Assembly (NCBI RefSeq): GCF_902364365.1
Contig: NZ_CABJDN010000011.1
Span: 124,001 to 188,000, forward strand
Source: Bacteroides intestinalis
GTDB lineage: Bacteria > Bacteroidota > Bacteroidia > Bacteroidales > Bacteroidaceae
Length of the DNA stretch: 64,000 nt
Direction: 5' to 3'
Below, one piece after another: positions 45,767-55,705 of the stretch (the stretch's first letter is position 1; every line of letters starts with the position of its first letter). A program made the position numbers and the translations under genes. The notes under the pieces are model-generated. The model was not told the DNA's origin. It saw only the letters and a program-made list of their open reading frames with translations, and did not search any database.

Positions 45767-46106
45767 TGATATCTTTCCAAAAACCTGTTTGAGACATATT
45801 TTGTATAGTAATACATTCCCTAAATCAATTAGAATAGAATGTTTATATGAGTCAACAAATTCACAATACGTTGTTAAATCACCATCAGTCATTAGATTTG
45901 CTTTTTCAGTATTAGAAGCCTGAACCAGCTATGCTATTAATTCTGGTTTCGACGGTCTTTCCTAAAGCCAAATTGACAGTTTATTCTGTATCAGGGCTCT
46001 GACCATCCTCTTCTTTTTCAATCACATCATTATCATGACAGGAAATAATAAAAGAAGAAAACAATAAAAGAATGGCACTTCCCTTAAAATATTTAGTCAA
46101 GTTCAC
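45767..46106 (-). pseudogene. Decayed lipoprotein with discoidin (F5/8C, CBM32-like) domain
   Basis: From a GTG at 46106 the minus strand reads a lipoprotein signal (LFSSFIISCHDND) and stops at DTE. In the same frame after the stop it continues TVNLALGKTVETRIN, the opening of a discoidin domain. A frameshift near 45930 then leads to TEKANLMTDGDLTTYCEF and HSILIDLGN, the next conserved discoidin elements. The domain breaks off at the GH79 start. A nonsense mutation, a frameshift and a missing C-terminus show a dead gene. It sits where the surface glycan-binding lipoprotein after SusD would normally be. Confidence 0.75.
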
Positions 46107-46213
46107 GGCATTAAATGTTAGGTTCTTAATTTACAAAAAATGAGACCATCTTTAGTAAGGAGTCAGCTAAATAATAAACTAACTCCTTACATTGCATAAC
46201 TACTTAGTTATAA

Positions 46214-47938
46214 TTAAAAATATCCAGGATTCTGTTCTTCCTCATCAGAACCACGAGGATTCAGTCGGTCAATATGCTTTTGAGGAATTGGACGCAATTT
46301 GTGATACTCTTGAATATTCTTCATTGCATCTGGATTCCATTTTTTTACATACTCAACTAATTTCTCGCAACGTACCAAGTCTTCCCATCTTGTGTATTCA
46401 CCTAAAAGCTCACGTCCTCTTTCATCCAACATAAAATCTACAAAGTTTACCTTCAAATCATCTGCTGTCACTTTTATATTTTCATAAGTAGATTCCGTGT
46501 TGTCCATTTCTCCACCTTCTTCCAACCAATATTGAGGTACCTTTTTCTCACCAGACTTCCAAGAAGCACGTTCACGAATAACATTAATCAAATCAGCAGC
46601 CAAATTGTAATCTCCCCTACGTCCTGCCGCTTCCGCAGCAATCAGATAAGTCTCACCAAGACGCATGCGCACCCATTCACGTACACCTTTTTGTTCATTT
46701 GCTGTTTCTCTTAATGGGTCCTCATATTTCAGCAAAATAGGATAATATCTGTTATTCTTACTTGGATCATTCTTATCCCATTGAAAATATTTATACTTAT
46801 ATGTTCTATTTTTAGGAGCATTTAAGCTATAATAGATTGCAGTATCTCCTATAGCTAAAGAAGAAGTTGCTTTATTACAATAATAAGTCCATTTAAAACT
46901 CTTATAAAAGCGAGAATCATTTTTGCGGTCAAACAATTCAAACATCGTTTTATTGGTAGCGCGATGAAAACGATAAGGACGACCATTAGCTATATCACGC
47001 ATCATACCTGGTTGATCTTCATACCATGATCCCCAATATAAATGAGATTTATTTCCATCTCCATTATATATCGGATCAAGAGTGAACTGAATAGCAAAGA
47101 TAACCTCTTGATTTCCCATATTGTTAGCATCCCACAAATCTGAATAGTTGTTCAATAGAGTATATTTAGAGCTATCTATCACTCTTCTAGCATAGTAATA
47201 AGCGCTATCCATATCAGTTGACAATTGCCCACGCTGATCAGTTATTGCACTACCACGTGTAAGATAAACTTTAGATAATAAATGAGCAGCAGCGTATTTA
47301 GTAGCCTTACTTTGGTCTGCACCTGTAGCTGATTCCCTGAGATGTTCTGCTGCATATCTTAAATCGCTAACAATTAGTTTATAAACATCTGCAACAGAGG
47401 AACGTTTAAAGTCTGTCTGAGGTTCTTGGATTGCTTCAGTAACCAAAGGTATCTTGCCAAATTGCTGAACTAAATCGAAATAAAAGTATGCACGAAAGAA
47501 ATTCATTTCAGCTCCATAACTCTCTTTCTCTGCTTCCGATATACTCGCCTCCGGCAGGGCATCTAAGACAAGATTTGTCACTCCGATAGCTTTATAATGG
47601 TTTTCCCATAAACTATACAATTTCGATTCTGTTGGTGACAAAGTCGCACTATATAAGTTATACGGATAACTTAATGCTCCCTCCGCACCTGTTATCAAGT
47701 CAGTGCCTAACTCTGTAAAAACATTAGAGAACTCCCCACCAACTCCAAAGCGCATATAAGCATAGGTCGCATCAACAGCAGCCAGTATGCCTTGTTCTGT
47801 TTTATAAAAATCACTTGTGATACGAGGAACTTCTTTCTCTGAGAGAAAATCATCACAACCTGTATTTATCAGGGAAGTAAATCCGCAAACCATCGTAAGA
47901 ATTATGCCGATGCTTTTTCTATATTTTATAGTTTTCAT
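46214..47938 (-). CDS. SusD-family outer-membrane glycan-binding lipoprotein (half B)
   Basis: 574 residues with lipobox SLINTGCDD near residue 28. Family features include NFFRAYFYFDLVQQFGKIPLV, the VREWVRMRLGETYLIAAEAAG segment, and the C-terminal DFMLDERGRELLGEYTRW. It pairs with the SusC gene 20 bases upstream. It differs markedly from the half-A SusD, consistent with recognition of a different fragment or side chain of the same or a related glycan. Confidence 0.92.
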   Translation of the reverse strand: MKTIKYRKSIGIILTMVCGFTSLINTGCDDFLSEKEVPRITSDFYKTEQGILAAVDATYAYMRFGVGGEFSNVFTELGTDLITGAEGALSYPYNLYSATLSPTESKLYSLWENHYKAIGVTNLVLDALPEASISEAEKESYGAEMNFFRAYFYFDLVQQFGKIPLVTEAIQEPQTDFKRSSVADVYKLIVSDLRYAAEHLRESATGADQSKATKYAAAHLLSKVYLTRGSAITDQRGQLSTDMDSAYYYARRVIDSSKYTLLNNYSDLWDANNMGNQEVIFAIQFTLDPIYNGDGNKSHLYWGSWYEDQPGMMRDIANGRPYRFHRATNKTMFELFDRKNDSRFYKSFKWTYYCNKATSSLAIGDTAIYYSLNAPKNRTYKYKYFQWDKNDPSKNNRYYPILLKYEDPLRETANEQKGVREWVRMRLGETYLIAAEAAGRRGDYNLAADLINVIRERASWKSGEKKVPQYWLEEGGEMDNTESTYENIKVTADDLKVNFVDFMLDERGRELLGEYTRWEDLVRCEKLVEYVKKWNPDAMKNIQEYHKLRPIPQKHIDRLNPRGSDEEEQNPGYF

Positions 47939-47958
47939 TTTATTCTTATTTTATTAGT

Positions 47959-50900
47959 TTAAAAAGAAACATTCACACCAAATATCCAACTGCTTACACT
48001 CGGTGAAGCATAGGTTGCCGCTCCTTCCGGATCGACTCCTGTATAATTCGTAAACACAAGAGGATTCTGTGCAGTAACATATAAGCGACAATTAGACAAG
48101 GTTGCTTTATTAACCAGACTCTTAGGTAATGTATACCCTAATGTTATTGTTTTAACACGTAAAAAATCTGATTTTTCATAATACAATGAAGACTCATACT
48201 CTATATTATCATACAACCTGTTAGGACGCGGATAAGCATTAGTCGGATTATTTGGAGTCCAATAATCAAATTTCACACTATTATTACGATAAGACTGGTG
48301 ATTCACGCGAATTGCATTTCTCAACATTCCGCCTAAAGTTCCATAAAGAACAACATTCAGATCAAAGCCTTTATAAACAAATGTATTACTAAGATTAAAA
48401 ATATGTTTGGGACGTGTTTGTCCAAGGATCATACGATCATTATCCGCAGTAATTTTATGATCTCCGTCAATATCTAGCAATTTAATCATTCCTGGCGCAA
48501 ATTTGTGACCATTCTTATTATATTTTTCTATTTCTGCAAGATCTTCCGGAGTATCCTGCCAAATACCAATTTTCTTATAGTCATAATATACCCCAAGCGC
48601 TTCGCCTATAAACCAGCTATTGCCTATATCATCTACTTTCCCATTATACAATTCTACAATTTCTTCCTTATTAGTTGAATACATAAAATCTGTAGACCAT
48701 GTAAAGTTCTTATTTTGTATATTTACAGTAGATAAACTAACTTCAATACCTTTATTCCTCGTCTTACCAACATTAGTAAGTACACTCGTATAGCCAGAGA
48801 CAGCAGGTAACTGACGGTCAAGCAGCAAATCATGTGTATTTTGCAGATAAGCATCAACTGTTCCACTCAAACGTCCACGGAAAAAACTGAAGTCAACACC
48901 TACATTCCATTGTCCGGTAGTTTCCCAAGTCAATGTTTTATCCGGCAAGCTGGAGGAAGTATAACCAATTACCATATTATCTTTATAATTATAATACTTC
49001 TTTGACAACAACCCTTTTGTTTGATAAGGATTAATAGAAGTGTTGGCAGTTACACCATATCCAAAACGTAATTTCAAATTATCAAGTTTATCAAAATTCT
49101 TAAGGAAGTTTTCCTCATTTACTCTCCATGCCAATGAAAAAGCAGGGAAAGAAACCCATTTATGTCCGTCAGCCAAACGTGAAGAGCCATCATAACGCAT
49201 TGAGAATGTTGCATAATACCTACTTTTATAATTATAATTCAAGCGCCCCATGAAAGAAGCAAGACTCCATACCTGGTTATTACTGTCATATCCTGTTATA
49301 TCCAATGCTGAGGCAATGTCATTAAAAAGCAGATCATCCGAAGGCAAATCCTGAACAGTAGCACTTAAACTTTCAGTTCTATTGCGCTGAACAGATTGCA
49401 ATAAAGTAACTCCGATAGAATGTTCTCCAAACTGTTTATCGTAAAACAACAGATTTTCAAAGGTATAAGCATAGGTTTGTTGAGTGGCATTCTTTGCCTG
49501 ATTAGGATTACCTTGTCTTGCATTTGAAGATAAGAAAGAGTAATCCTGACGAGAATGGAAATCAATACCAATATTGGCACGATACTTAAGTCCATCCAAC
49601 GGAAGCTTAATTTCTCCATAGTAACTACCTAAGAAACGGTTAATCTTCAACGGATTTACTACAGCATTAGGCTCCAAATATTGAAGAGGATTCCACCATT
49701 GGGAGTCACCACCCGAGGTCATCAACGTAGGTACTCCATCTTCATCATACAATCGCCCAAGCGGATTAACACGCCAGCAATCCTGGAAATTCGAACCTCT
49801 ATTCTGTAATGAATGACTAAAATGTGACTGTCCGCCTATCTTCAACCAATTAGTAACCTCCGCATCAACACTCAACTTTACCGTATAACGCGAGTAATCT
49901 TGATTCTTATAAATACCTTCATTCCTGAAGTATGTAGTATTAAAAGCAAACTGCATTTTATCACTTCCACCTCTAATGCCGAGTTGGTGATCAGTCACTA
50001 TGCCCGTACGCTCTACTTCATTCCACCACAAAGCACCGGAACGCACTTTACTGGGATCATAATTACCGTTTTCATCATAAGCCATTGCAACAGATTGCCA
50101 AGTATAATCATCACCAGTAAACGAGGGCAATGTTTTATCCAATTCCATATTAGGTACTGCGGAATCATATTGGCCGGCAGCTCTATAAGCTTCACGCACA
50201 TACTCCGCATATTCAGCTCCATCCATTAATTCCAGCTTGTTTTGAATAGTCTGAATACCATAATAGCCATTATAATCAACCTGTACTTTTCCTTTTTTAC
50301 CTTTCTTTGTTGAGATAATGATAACTCCATTAGCACCTCTGGAACCGTAAATAGCTGTAGCCGAGGCATCCTTTAAAACCTCTATCGATTCTATATCACC
50401 AGGTGCAAACAAATTAGGAGCTGTTGAAATAGGAATACCATCCACAACATACAACGGATCATTACCTGCTTTGATAGAACGTGTACCACGAATAAGAATA
50501 GACGGAGTAGCTCCCGGAGTCCAACTTGTGTTCTGTATCAATACTCCCGGAACCTTACCCTGAATAGCCTCCGCTGCAGATAATGCAGGACTCTGCAACA
50601 GTTTTTCAGAATCAACAGAAGTAACAGAGCCAGTCAAATCTCGTTTCTTTACAGTTCCATAACCTACTACTACAACCTCATCCAATTCTGAAGCTGCCTC
50701 AGTTAAAACAACATTTATCACCGTCTGCGTACCAACCTTTTTCTCAAGAACATTGTAGCCAATATAGCTAAACTTTAAAGTCGAATTTGATGAAACATTT
50801 ATTTCAAACTTTCCATCTACATCTGTTATTGTACCATTAGAAGTACCAAGTTCCACTACACTGACTCCTATTAACGGCTCATTTTTCTCATCAGTGACTA

Positions 50901-51033
50901 ATCCTTTTATATTCTTCTTTCCCTGACCATAAACTGTAAACAGAGATAAACACAACAATAGTAGGATTACAGAAAACCGTTTTCCTCCTATTTTTCGTTC
51001 ACTTTTGTTTGTTAGCATAAAAATGTTTTTCAT
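47959..51033 (-). CDS. SusC-family TonB-dependent transporter (half B)
   Basis: 1024 residues. A signal region is followed by a carboxypeptidase-like domain (IKGLVTDEKNEPLIGVSVVE), the ELDEVVVVGYGTVKK plug start, GSRGANGVIIISTKKG in the plug, and a barrel ending IFGVNVSF. It imports glycan fragments with the SusD encoded downstream. Its own promoter with a candidate HTCS element lies about 270 bases upstream, divergent from the half-B HTCS. Confidence 0.93.
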   Translation of the reverse strand: MKNIFMLTNKSERKIGGKRFSVILLLLCLSLFTVYGQGKKNIKGLVTDEKNEPLIGVSVVELGTSNGTITDVDGKFEINVSSNSTLKFSYIGYNVLEKKVGTQTVINVVLTEAASELDEVVVVGYGTVKKRDLTGSVTSVDSEKLLQSPALSAAEAIQGKVPGVLIQNTSWTPGATPSILIRGTRSIKAGNDPLYVVDGIPISTAPNLFAPGDIESIEVLKDASATAIYGSRGANGVIIISTKKGKKGKVQVDYNGYYGIQTIQNKLELMDGAEYAEYVREAYRAAGQYDSAVPNMELDKTLPSFTGDDYTWQSVAMAYDENGNYDPSKVRSGALWWNEVERTGIVTDHQLGIRGGSDKMQFAFNTTYFRNEGIYKNQDYSRYTVKLSVDAEVTNWLKIGGQSHFSHSLQNRGSNFQDCWRVNPLGRLYDEDGVPTLMTSGGDSQWWNPLQYLEPNAVVNPLKINRFLGSYYGEIKLPLDGLKYRANIGIDFHSRQDYSFLSSNARQGNPNQAKNATQQTYAYTFENLLFYDKQFGEHSIGVTLLQSVQRNRTESLSATVQDLPSDDLLFNDIASALDITGYDSNNQVWSLASFMGRLNYNYKSRYYATFSMRYDGSSRLADGHKWVSFPAFSLAWRVNEENFLKNFDKLDNLKLRFGYGVTANTSINPYQTKGLLSKKYYNYKDNMVIGYTSSSLPDKTLTWETTGQWNVGVDFSFFRGRLSGTVDAYLQNTHDLLLDRQLPAVSGYTSVLTNVGKTRNKGIEVSLSTVNIQNKNFTWSTDFMYSTNKEEIVELYNGKVDDIGNSWFIGEALGVYYDYKKIGIWQDTPEDLAEIEKYNKNGHKFAPGMIKLLDIDGDHKITADNDRMILGQTRPKHIFNLSNTFVYKGFDLNVVLYGTLGGMLRNAIRVNHQSYRNNSVKFDYWTPNNPTNAYPRPNRLYDNIEYESSLYYEKSDFLRVKTITLGYTLPKSLVNKATLSNCRLYVTAQNPLVFTNYTGVDPEGAATYASPSVSSWIFGVNVSF

Positions 51034-51299
51034 ATTAATATATTTTAAAATTGGTTCTATTAAAAAAGGTATTTATTAAAAAAGACAAATACCTTTAAAG
51101 TATCAGTATGCACATTTTACCAAAAATCAAATTATCAAAAAGTATTCTAATGATATTTTTTTAGCAATACCTCCAAAAATCAAAAAGTGTTTTTCCATAT
51201 TCATCGTTATTTTTAGAAATTAATAATATAGTATCTCTATCTTAATACCTATAAAAAACTAAATACACTATTGAAAACGTTTGATGTTGTTTCTACATG

Positions 51300-51344
51300 C
51301 AAAATTAGCGTATAAACGATACGCATATATACAATATCTCGCCA
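51300..51344 (-). promoter_or_regulatory. susC (half B) promoter with candidate HTCS operator
   Basis: On the minus strand TGGCGA (51339-51344) lies 32 bp upstream of the -7 box TAATTTTG (51300-51307), the same spacing as in half A. Confidence 0.65.
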
Positions 51345-51528
51345 ATATCATGCTTATATCCGCAATGTGCAAAGAGAATACATTTATGGCGAAATCGAAT
51401 ACAACTACCTTTTAGCAGGAATCATCCCTCAATCATAAAACTCAAGTTTTAACTAAATTTCATCCTCTTAAAATAGAAATTCAGCCAAATAGAATTTTGG
51501 AAAACTCAATCAGAGCACTATCTTTGTT

Positions 51529-51536
51529 CACTAGTT
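51529..51536 (+). promoter_or_regulatory. -7 box of the half-B HTCS gene
   Basis: TATCTTTG lies 10 bases before the annotated ATG at 51547. A second ATG at 51568 (MKYYIQIS) would give a more normal leader and signal peptide, so the true start may be there. Confidence 0.55.
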
Positions 51537-51546
51537 AAAGTTATTA

Positions 51547-54500
51547 ATGCCAAGAAAGCTACTACTCATGAAATATTATATTCAAATATCTTTGTTGTTA
51601 CTATTTTGTTCTATACAAAATATCAGTTCACATAATCTTAGGCAAATTAGTAATCGTGACGGTCTATCAAACAGTTCCGTAATTTGCTTATTTCAAGATG
51701 AGAAACGGTTCTTATGGATTGGAACTTATGATGGACTCAACATGTATGATGGCCAAAAAATCTATGTTTATAAGCCAGATATCAATAATCAAAATAGCCT
51801 TTCAAGCAATGTCATCAGAAAAATCATAGAAACAGATAACTACCTATGGATTAGTACTAAATGGGGATTGAACAAACTATCACAAAGAAGCAATACGATA
51901 GAAGAATATTATAATGAATTTGGTGAAAATTCATATATCGCAAAAGACAGTCAAGACTATTTATATGTATTCAATAGGCCAAATACATTATCTCTATATT
52001 CAAATTTAGACAATAAATTTATAAATTTCTCTATCTATAATGAGAAAGAATTAGACAATGCATCAAATTTTATTGTTGATTCGCAAGATACGATATGGAT
52101 AAATCATAAAGGTATAATGGAAAGGTATACCATATCTGGCAAAAAAACGAATAATCCTCAATTAATCAGACATCCGGACTTTATACATCCTCACCTTATA
52201 AAATATGCTTTTTACAGTGACGAAAAAATAATTATGGTAGATTCTGAAGGAAACATATTTTACAAGGATAGAGAGAAGCTACATTTTGTCAAAAAGCTAA
52301 AGAAATTGATTCAAGAAAGTGGCAAAATCGGAGCTATTGCTTTTGATAACGATGACATTCTTATTGGATTTGAGACTAATGGTCTTATACGACTAATAGC
52401 TGAACAAGATTACCAAGTAGAGAAGTTCAACATAAATTGCGGCGTATTCTCTTTGTGGAAAGATAAACAACAAGATATTATCTGGATTGGCACAGACGGA
52501 CAAGGGGTATATGCATGGACAAAAGACGAATATACATTTACTAATATATCACTCAACGAACTTCCGATCAACAAAAAAAGACCGATTCGTGCCGTTTACA
52601 CTGATAAATACAACACCTTATGGTTAGGTACAAAAGATAATGGTGTGATAAAAATCAGCAATTACGATACTTCAAAAGAGTATTCAAATGATAATGTTAC
52701 ACATCTTACAACTCAAGAAGGACTCACTAATAATGCTGTTTTCGCATTTGCACCAAGCAATATATATCCTGTTCTATGGATAGGTTCCAATGGCCCCGGT
52801 TTAAACTATTACTCTTTTTCAGACAATAAAATTCACTCATTAATCAACAATACGAATCAAGATATCGTCCACGTACATTCCATGAGTGAAACAAACGACT
52901 CACTATTGTGGGTAGGGGCAGGAAATACTTTATTGAAAATCGGCATCCGACAACATAAGCAAGGGCTTGAAGCTAACAAGATTCAAGCATTTAACTTTAA
53001 GGTTCCGCATAAGCAGAAAAATAATCAAATATATGCCATATATCCGGAAAACGACTCTATCATCTGGATTGGGATGCGTGGTAATGGTGTCATCAGATTA
53101 AACTCTCATACTGAAGATTATTCTTTCATCTCTTTTGATAGAAATGGCATAGCCCCCATGAGTGATATATTATGTATACATCAAGACCAAAATGAAGATA
53201 TATGGCTAGGTACGAGTTATGGATTAACCAAACTGCAAATCTCGCCTAATGGCAATTATGACTATAAGAACTTTGATGAGAATGAGGGTTTACCCAATAA
53301 TACAATACACGGAATCATTGAAGACAAAGAAGGGCATCTATGGTTAAGCAGCAATACCGGCATTATATTATTTGACCCTCAAAAGAATACATTCAGAAAC
53401 TTTAACCACAGGACAGGATTAGATATAACTGAATTCAGTGACAATGCATACTTTCAAGACAAGATAAAAAACAGATACTTTTTTGGGGGAGTAAATGGCA
53501 TTGTCTGGATAAAAAAAGAGAAAAAGAAGAAAAGCAGTTTCGTACCTGATATCCACTTTACGAAAGTGAGGATATTCAATAAAGAATATAATATCCATGA
53601 ATTTGAAAAGAAAGATAGTAATCCTCAGAATATAGTACTGAACTATGACCAGAATTTCTTTGCAGTCTCTTTTGTCGCCACAGACTTTATTAATGGTGAA
53701 AACTGCAAATATTCTTACAAACTTGAGAATTTCAGTGATGTATGGATGGATACACGCTCCAATGAAGCTCAATTTACCAATATTCCTCCCGGAGACTATA
53801 CATTGAAAGTGAAATACGATGACGGGGGAAACTGCAATGATAATTTAATCCAAAGCATCCGTATCATCATTCTTCCTCCCTGGTATCTAAGTATTGCAGC
53901 TCAGATAGTATATATATTATTGGCTATTGGGGCAGGATTCGGCTTCTGGCATTATATCCGATGGAAATATGAACGAAGAAAAGCCGTTATTTCCAAGAAA
54001 TTAAACGAGAAGTACAAAGAAGAAATGTATGAAGGTAAACTGCGCTTCTTCACTAATATCACACATGAATTCTGTACGCCACTTACCTTGATCTACGGAC
54101 CATGTGAAAGAATATTGCAACATGAGAATAGTGATGCTTTCATAAAAAAATATGCTCAGATTATAAAATCAAATACAGAACGTCTCAATAGCTTGATACA
54201 GGAGGTAATAGATTTCCGGCGTATGGAAACTGGTAATCAGATATGCCATATACAGGAACTGAATATCAGTAAACTGGCGAAGGAAATTATAAATTCCTTC
54301 GGTGAGTTGGCAGAACAAAATCAAATCCATCTGGAAACTGATATCTATCCGGAAATTATGTGGAAAAGTGATTATAGCGGATTCACTAAGATTCTGAATA
54401 ATCTTATTTCGAATGCATTTAAGTATACCCCGGAAAATGGAACAATCCGCATATCCATAAAGGTTGAGAGAGACAAACTAAATCTAAAAGTTTATAATAC

Positions 54501-55620
54501 AGGAAAAGGCATTTGTAAAGAGAGTATTCCACTCATATTTAACAGATATAGTGTACTTGATAACATTCAGGAAAATAGTATTAAAGGACTTTCTTCCAGA
54601 AATGGATTGGGACTTGCCATCTGCCAAAGCATGGTAGAACTGCTAAAAGGCACTATTGAAGTAGAAAGTGAAGTAAATCAATACGCTCAGTTTATAGTAA
54701 ACCTGCCACAACTTAAAACAACAGAAAAAGCGGAACGTGTATCGAATGAAGAAACTCCTAAATCTGAACCTTTGAACAATAATAACGATATTGAAGTGAC
54801 TGTAAGAGACGATTACGAAAAAAAATCCAACCAGCCGGAAACAACCATTCTGATGATAGATGACAACAAGGAGTTACTGTGGATGCTAAAAGATATACTA
54901 TCCGACGAATACTCCATTTTAACGGCAGAAGATGGTGAAGAAGGACTTGTTTTATTAAAACAAAAAACACCGGACCTTATCATTACAGACATTATGATGC
55001 CTAAAATAAATGGAATCACCTTAATCAAACAGCTCAAAAGTAACAAACATACAATGCATATTCCATTAATTATCCTCTCTGCAAAGAATACAACCGACGA
55101 AAAAATTGAGGGCATAGAATCCGGAGCAGACGCCTATATCCCCAAACCATTTAATCCTCAGTACCTGAAGAGTATCATCAAACAACTATTAAGAAAACAG
55201 GAAGAATTAAAGCAATACTATAATTCCTCAGCAAGCGCCTTTGAATTTAGTGGCGGACAATTGTTGCAACATGAAGACAAAAAATTCATGGAAACTGCCG
55301 TTGAACTAATCAATGAAAATATGGACAACACCGAATTTGGTCCGGAAGAACTTGCAGAAGCCATGCAAACCAGCAGCAGAAATCTATATCGCAAGTTTAA
55401 AAATCTGGATCAGTTGCCTCCTAAAGATTTCATCAAAGAACAAAGAATAAATTATGCAGCCAAATTACTATTAACCACAACATTGACGATACAGGAAGTT
55501 ATGTATCGAACAGCTTTCACAAATCGATCACATTTCTATAAAGAGTTTGGCAAACGATATAATCAAACTCCTAAGGAATATAGAGAGAATAATAAATATA
55601 AAGACGATTCTCTCAACTAA
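51547..55620 (+). CDS. Hybrid two-component system regulator (HTCS), half B
   Basis: 1357 residues with the same domain order as the half-A HTCS. These are the signal sequence, periplasmic propeller, Y_Y_Y (NIPPGDYTLKVKY), one TM (about 780-802), and HisKA with His~839 in THEFCTPLTLIYG. HATPase, a receiver with Asp in ITDIMMPKING (~1146) and an AraC HTH pair (EFGPEELAEAMQTSSRNLYR) follow. Long stretches match the half-A protein nearly residue for residue, especially in the kinase and DNA-binding parts. The two may therefore bind similar DNA, and the propellers have diverged more. The best start may be the ATG at 51568 because of the promoter position. Confidence 0.93.
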   Translation: MPRKLLLMKYYIQISLLLLFCSIQNISSHNLRQISNRDGLSNSSVICLFQDEKRFLWIGTYDGLNMYDGQKIYVYKPDINNQNSLSSNVIRKIIETDNYLWISTKWGLNKLSQRSNTIEEYYNEFGENSYIAKDSQDYLYVFNRPNTLSLYSNLDNKFINFSIYNEKELDNASNFIVDSQDTIWINHKGIMERYTISGKKTNNPQLIRHPDFIHPHLIKYAFYSDEKIIMVDSEGNIFYKDREKLHFVKKLKKLIQESGKIGAIAFDNDDILIGFETNGLIRLIAEQDYQVEKFNINCGVFSLWKDKQQDIIWIGTDGQGVYAWTKDEYTFTNISLNELPINKKRPIRAVYTDKYNTLWLGTKDNGVIKISNYDTSKEYSNDNVTHLTTQEGLTNNAVFAFAPSNIYPVLWIGSNGPGLNYYSFSDNKIHSLINNTNQDIVHVHSMSETNDSLLWVGAGNTLLKIGIRQHKQGLEANKIQAFNFKVPHKQKNNQIYAIYPENDSIIWIGMRGNGVIRLNSHTEDYSFISFDRNGIAPMSDILCIHQDQNEDIWLGTSYGLTKLQISPNGNYDYKNFDENEGLPNNTIHGIIEDKEGHLWLSSNTGIILFDPQKNTFRNFNHRTGLDITEFSDNAYFQDKIKNRYFFGGVNGIVWIKKEKKKKSSFVPDIHFTKVRIFNKEYNIHEFEKKDSNPQNIVLNYDQNFFAVSFVATDFINGENCKYSYKLENFSDVWMDTRSNEAQFTNIPPGDYTLKVKYDDGGNCNDNLIQSIRIIILPPWYLSIAAQIVYILLAIGAGFGFWHYIRWKYERRKAVISKKLNEKYKEEMYEGKLRFFTNITHEFCTPLTLIYGPCERILQHENSDAFIKKYAQIIKSNTERLNSLIQEVIDFRRMETGNQICHIQELNISKLAKEIINSFGELAEQNQIHLETDIYPEIMWKSDYSGFTKILNNLISNAFKYTPENGTIRISIKVERDKLNLKVYNTGKGICKESIPLIFNRYSVLDNIQENSIKGLSSRNGLGLAICQSMVELLKGTIEVESEVNQYAQFIVNLPQLKTTEKAERVSNEETPKSEPLNNNNDIEVTVRDDYEKKSNQPETTILMIDDNKELLWMLKDILSDEYSILTAEDGEEGLVLLKQKTPDLIITDIMMPKINGITLIKQLKSNKHTMHIPLIILSAKNTTDEKIEGIESGADAYIPKPFNPQYLKSIIKQLLRKQEELKQYYNSSASAFEFSGGQLLQHEDKKFMETAVELINENMDNTEFGPEELAEAMQTSSRNLYRKFKNLDQLPPKDFIKEQRINYAAKLLLTTTLTIQEVMYRTAFTNRSHFYKEFGKRYNQTPKEYRENNKYKDDSLN

Positions 55621-55650
55621 AAAGAGCCCGTACATACACCAGAAACTTAA

Positions 55651-55682
55651 GGCAAGAATGAAAATGATATTCACTCTTGCCT
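55651..55682. terminator. Hairpin between convergent HTCS and GH106 genes
   Basis: GGCAAGAATGA (55651-55661) pairs with TCACTCTTGCC (55672-55682) with one mismatch, around a ten-base loop. It lies between two converging genes. T-runs are weak, so strength is uncertain, but it could serve both. Confidence 0.55.
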
Positions 55683-55705
55683 CAAATTTATATTCAGTGA
55701 ACACC

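Larger units (their letters stand above)
51034..51546. other. Divergent intergenic region between susC and HTCS (half B)
   Basis: About 510 bases with no gene. It holds the susC promoter element (51300-51344) and, in the other direction, the HTCS -7 box at 51529-51536. The long A/T-rich susC leader mirrors that of half A. No other signal was identified. Confidence 0.6.

Noticed and set aside
45767..45892. GH79 extended upstream to the ATG at 45892
   Set aside because: The first 42 residues are the tail of a decayed discoidin domain, and a proper signal peptide starts at 45766.
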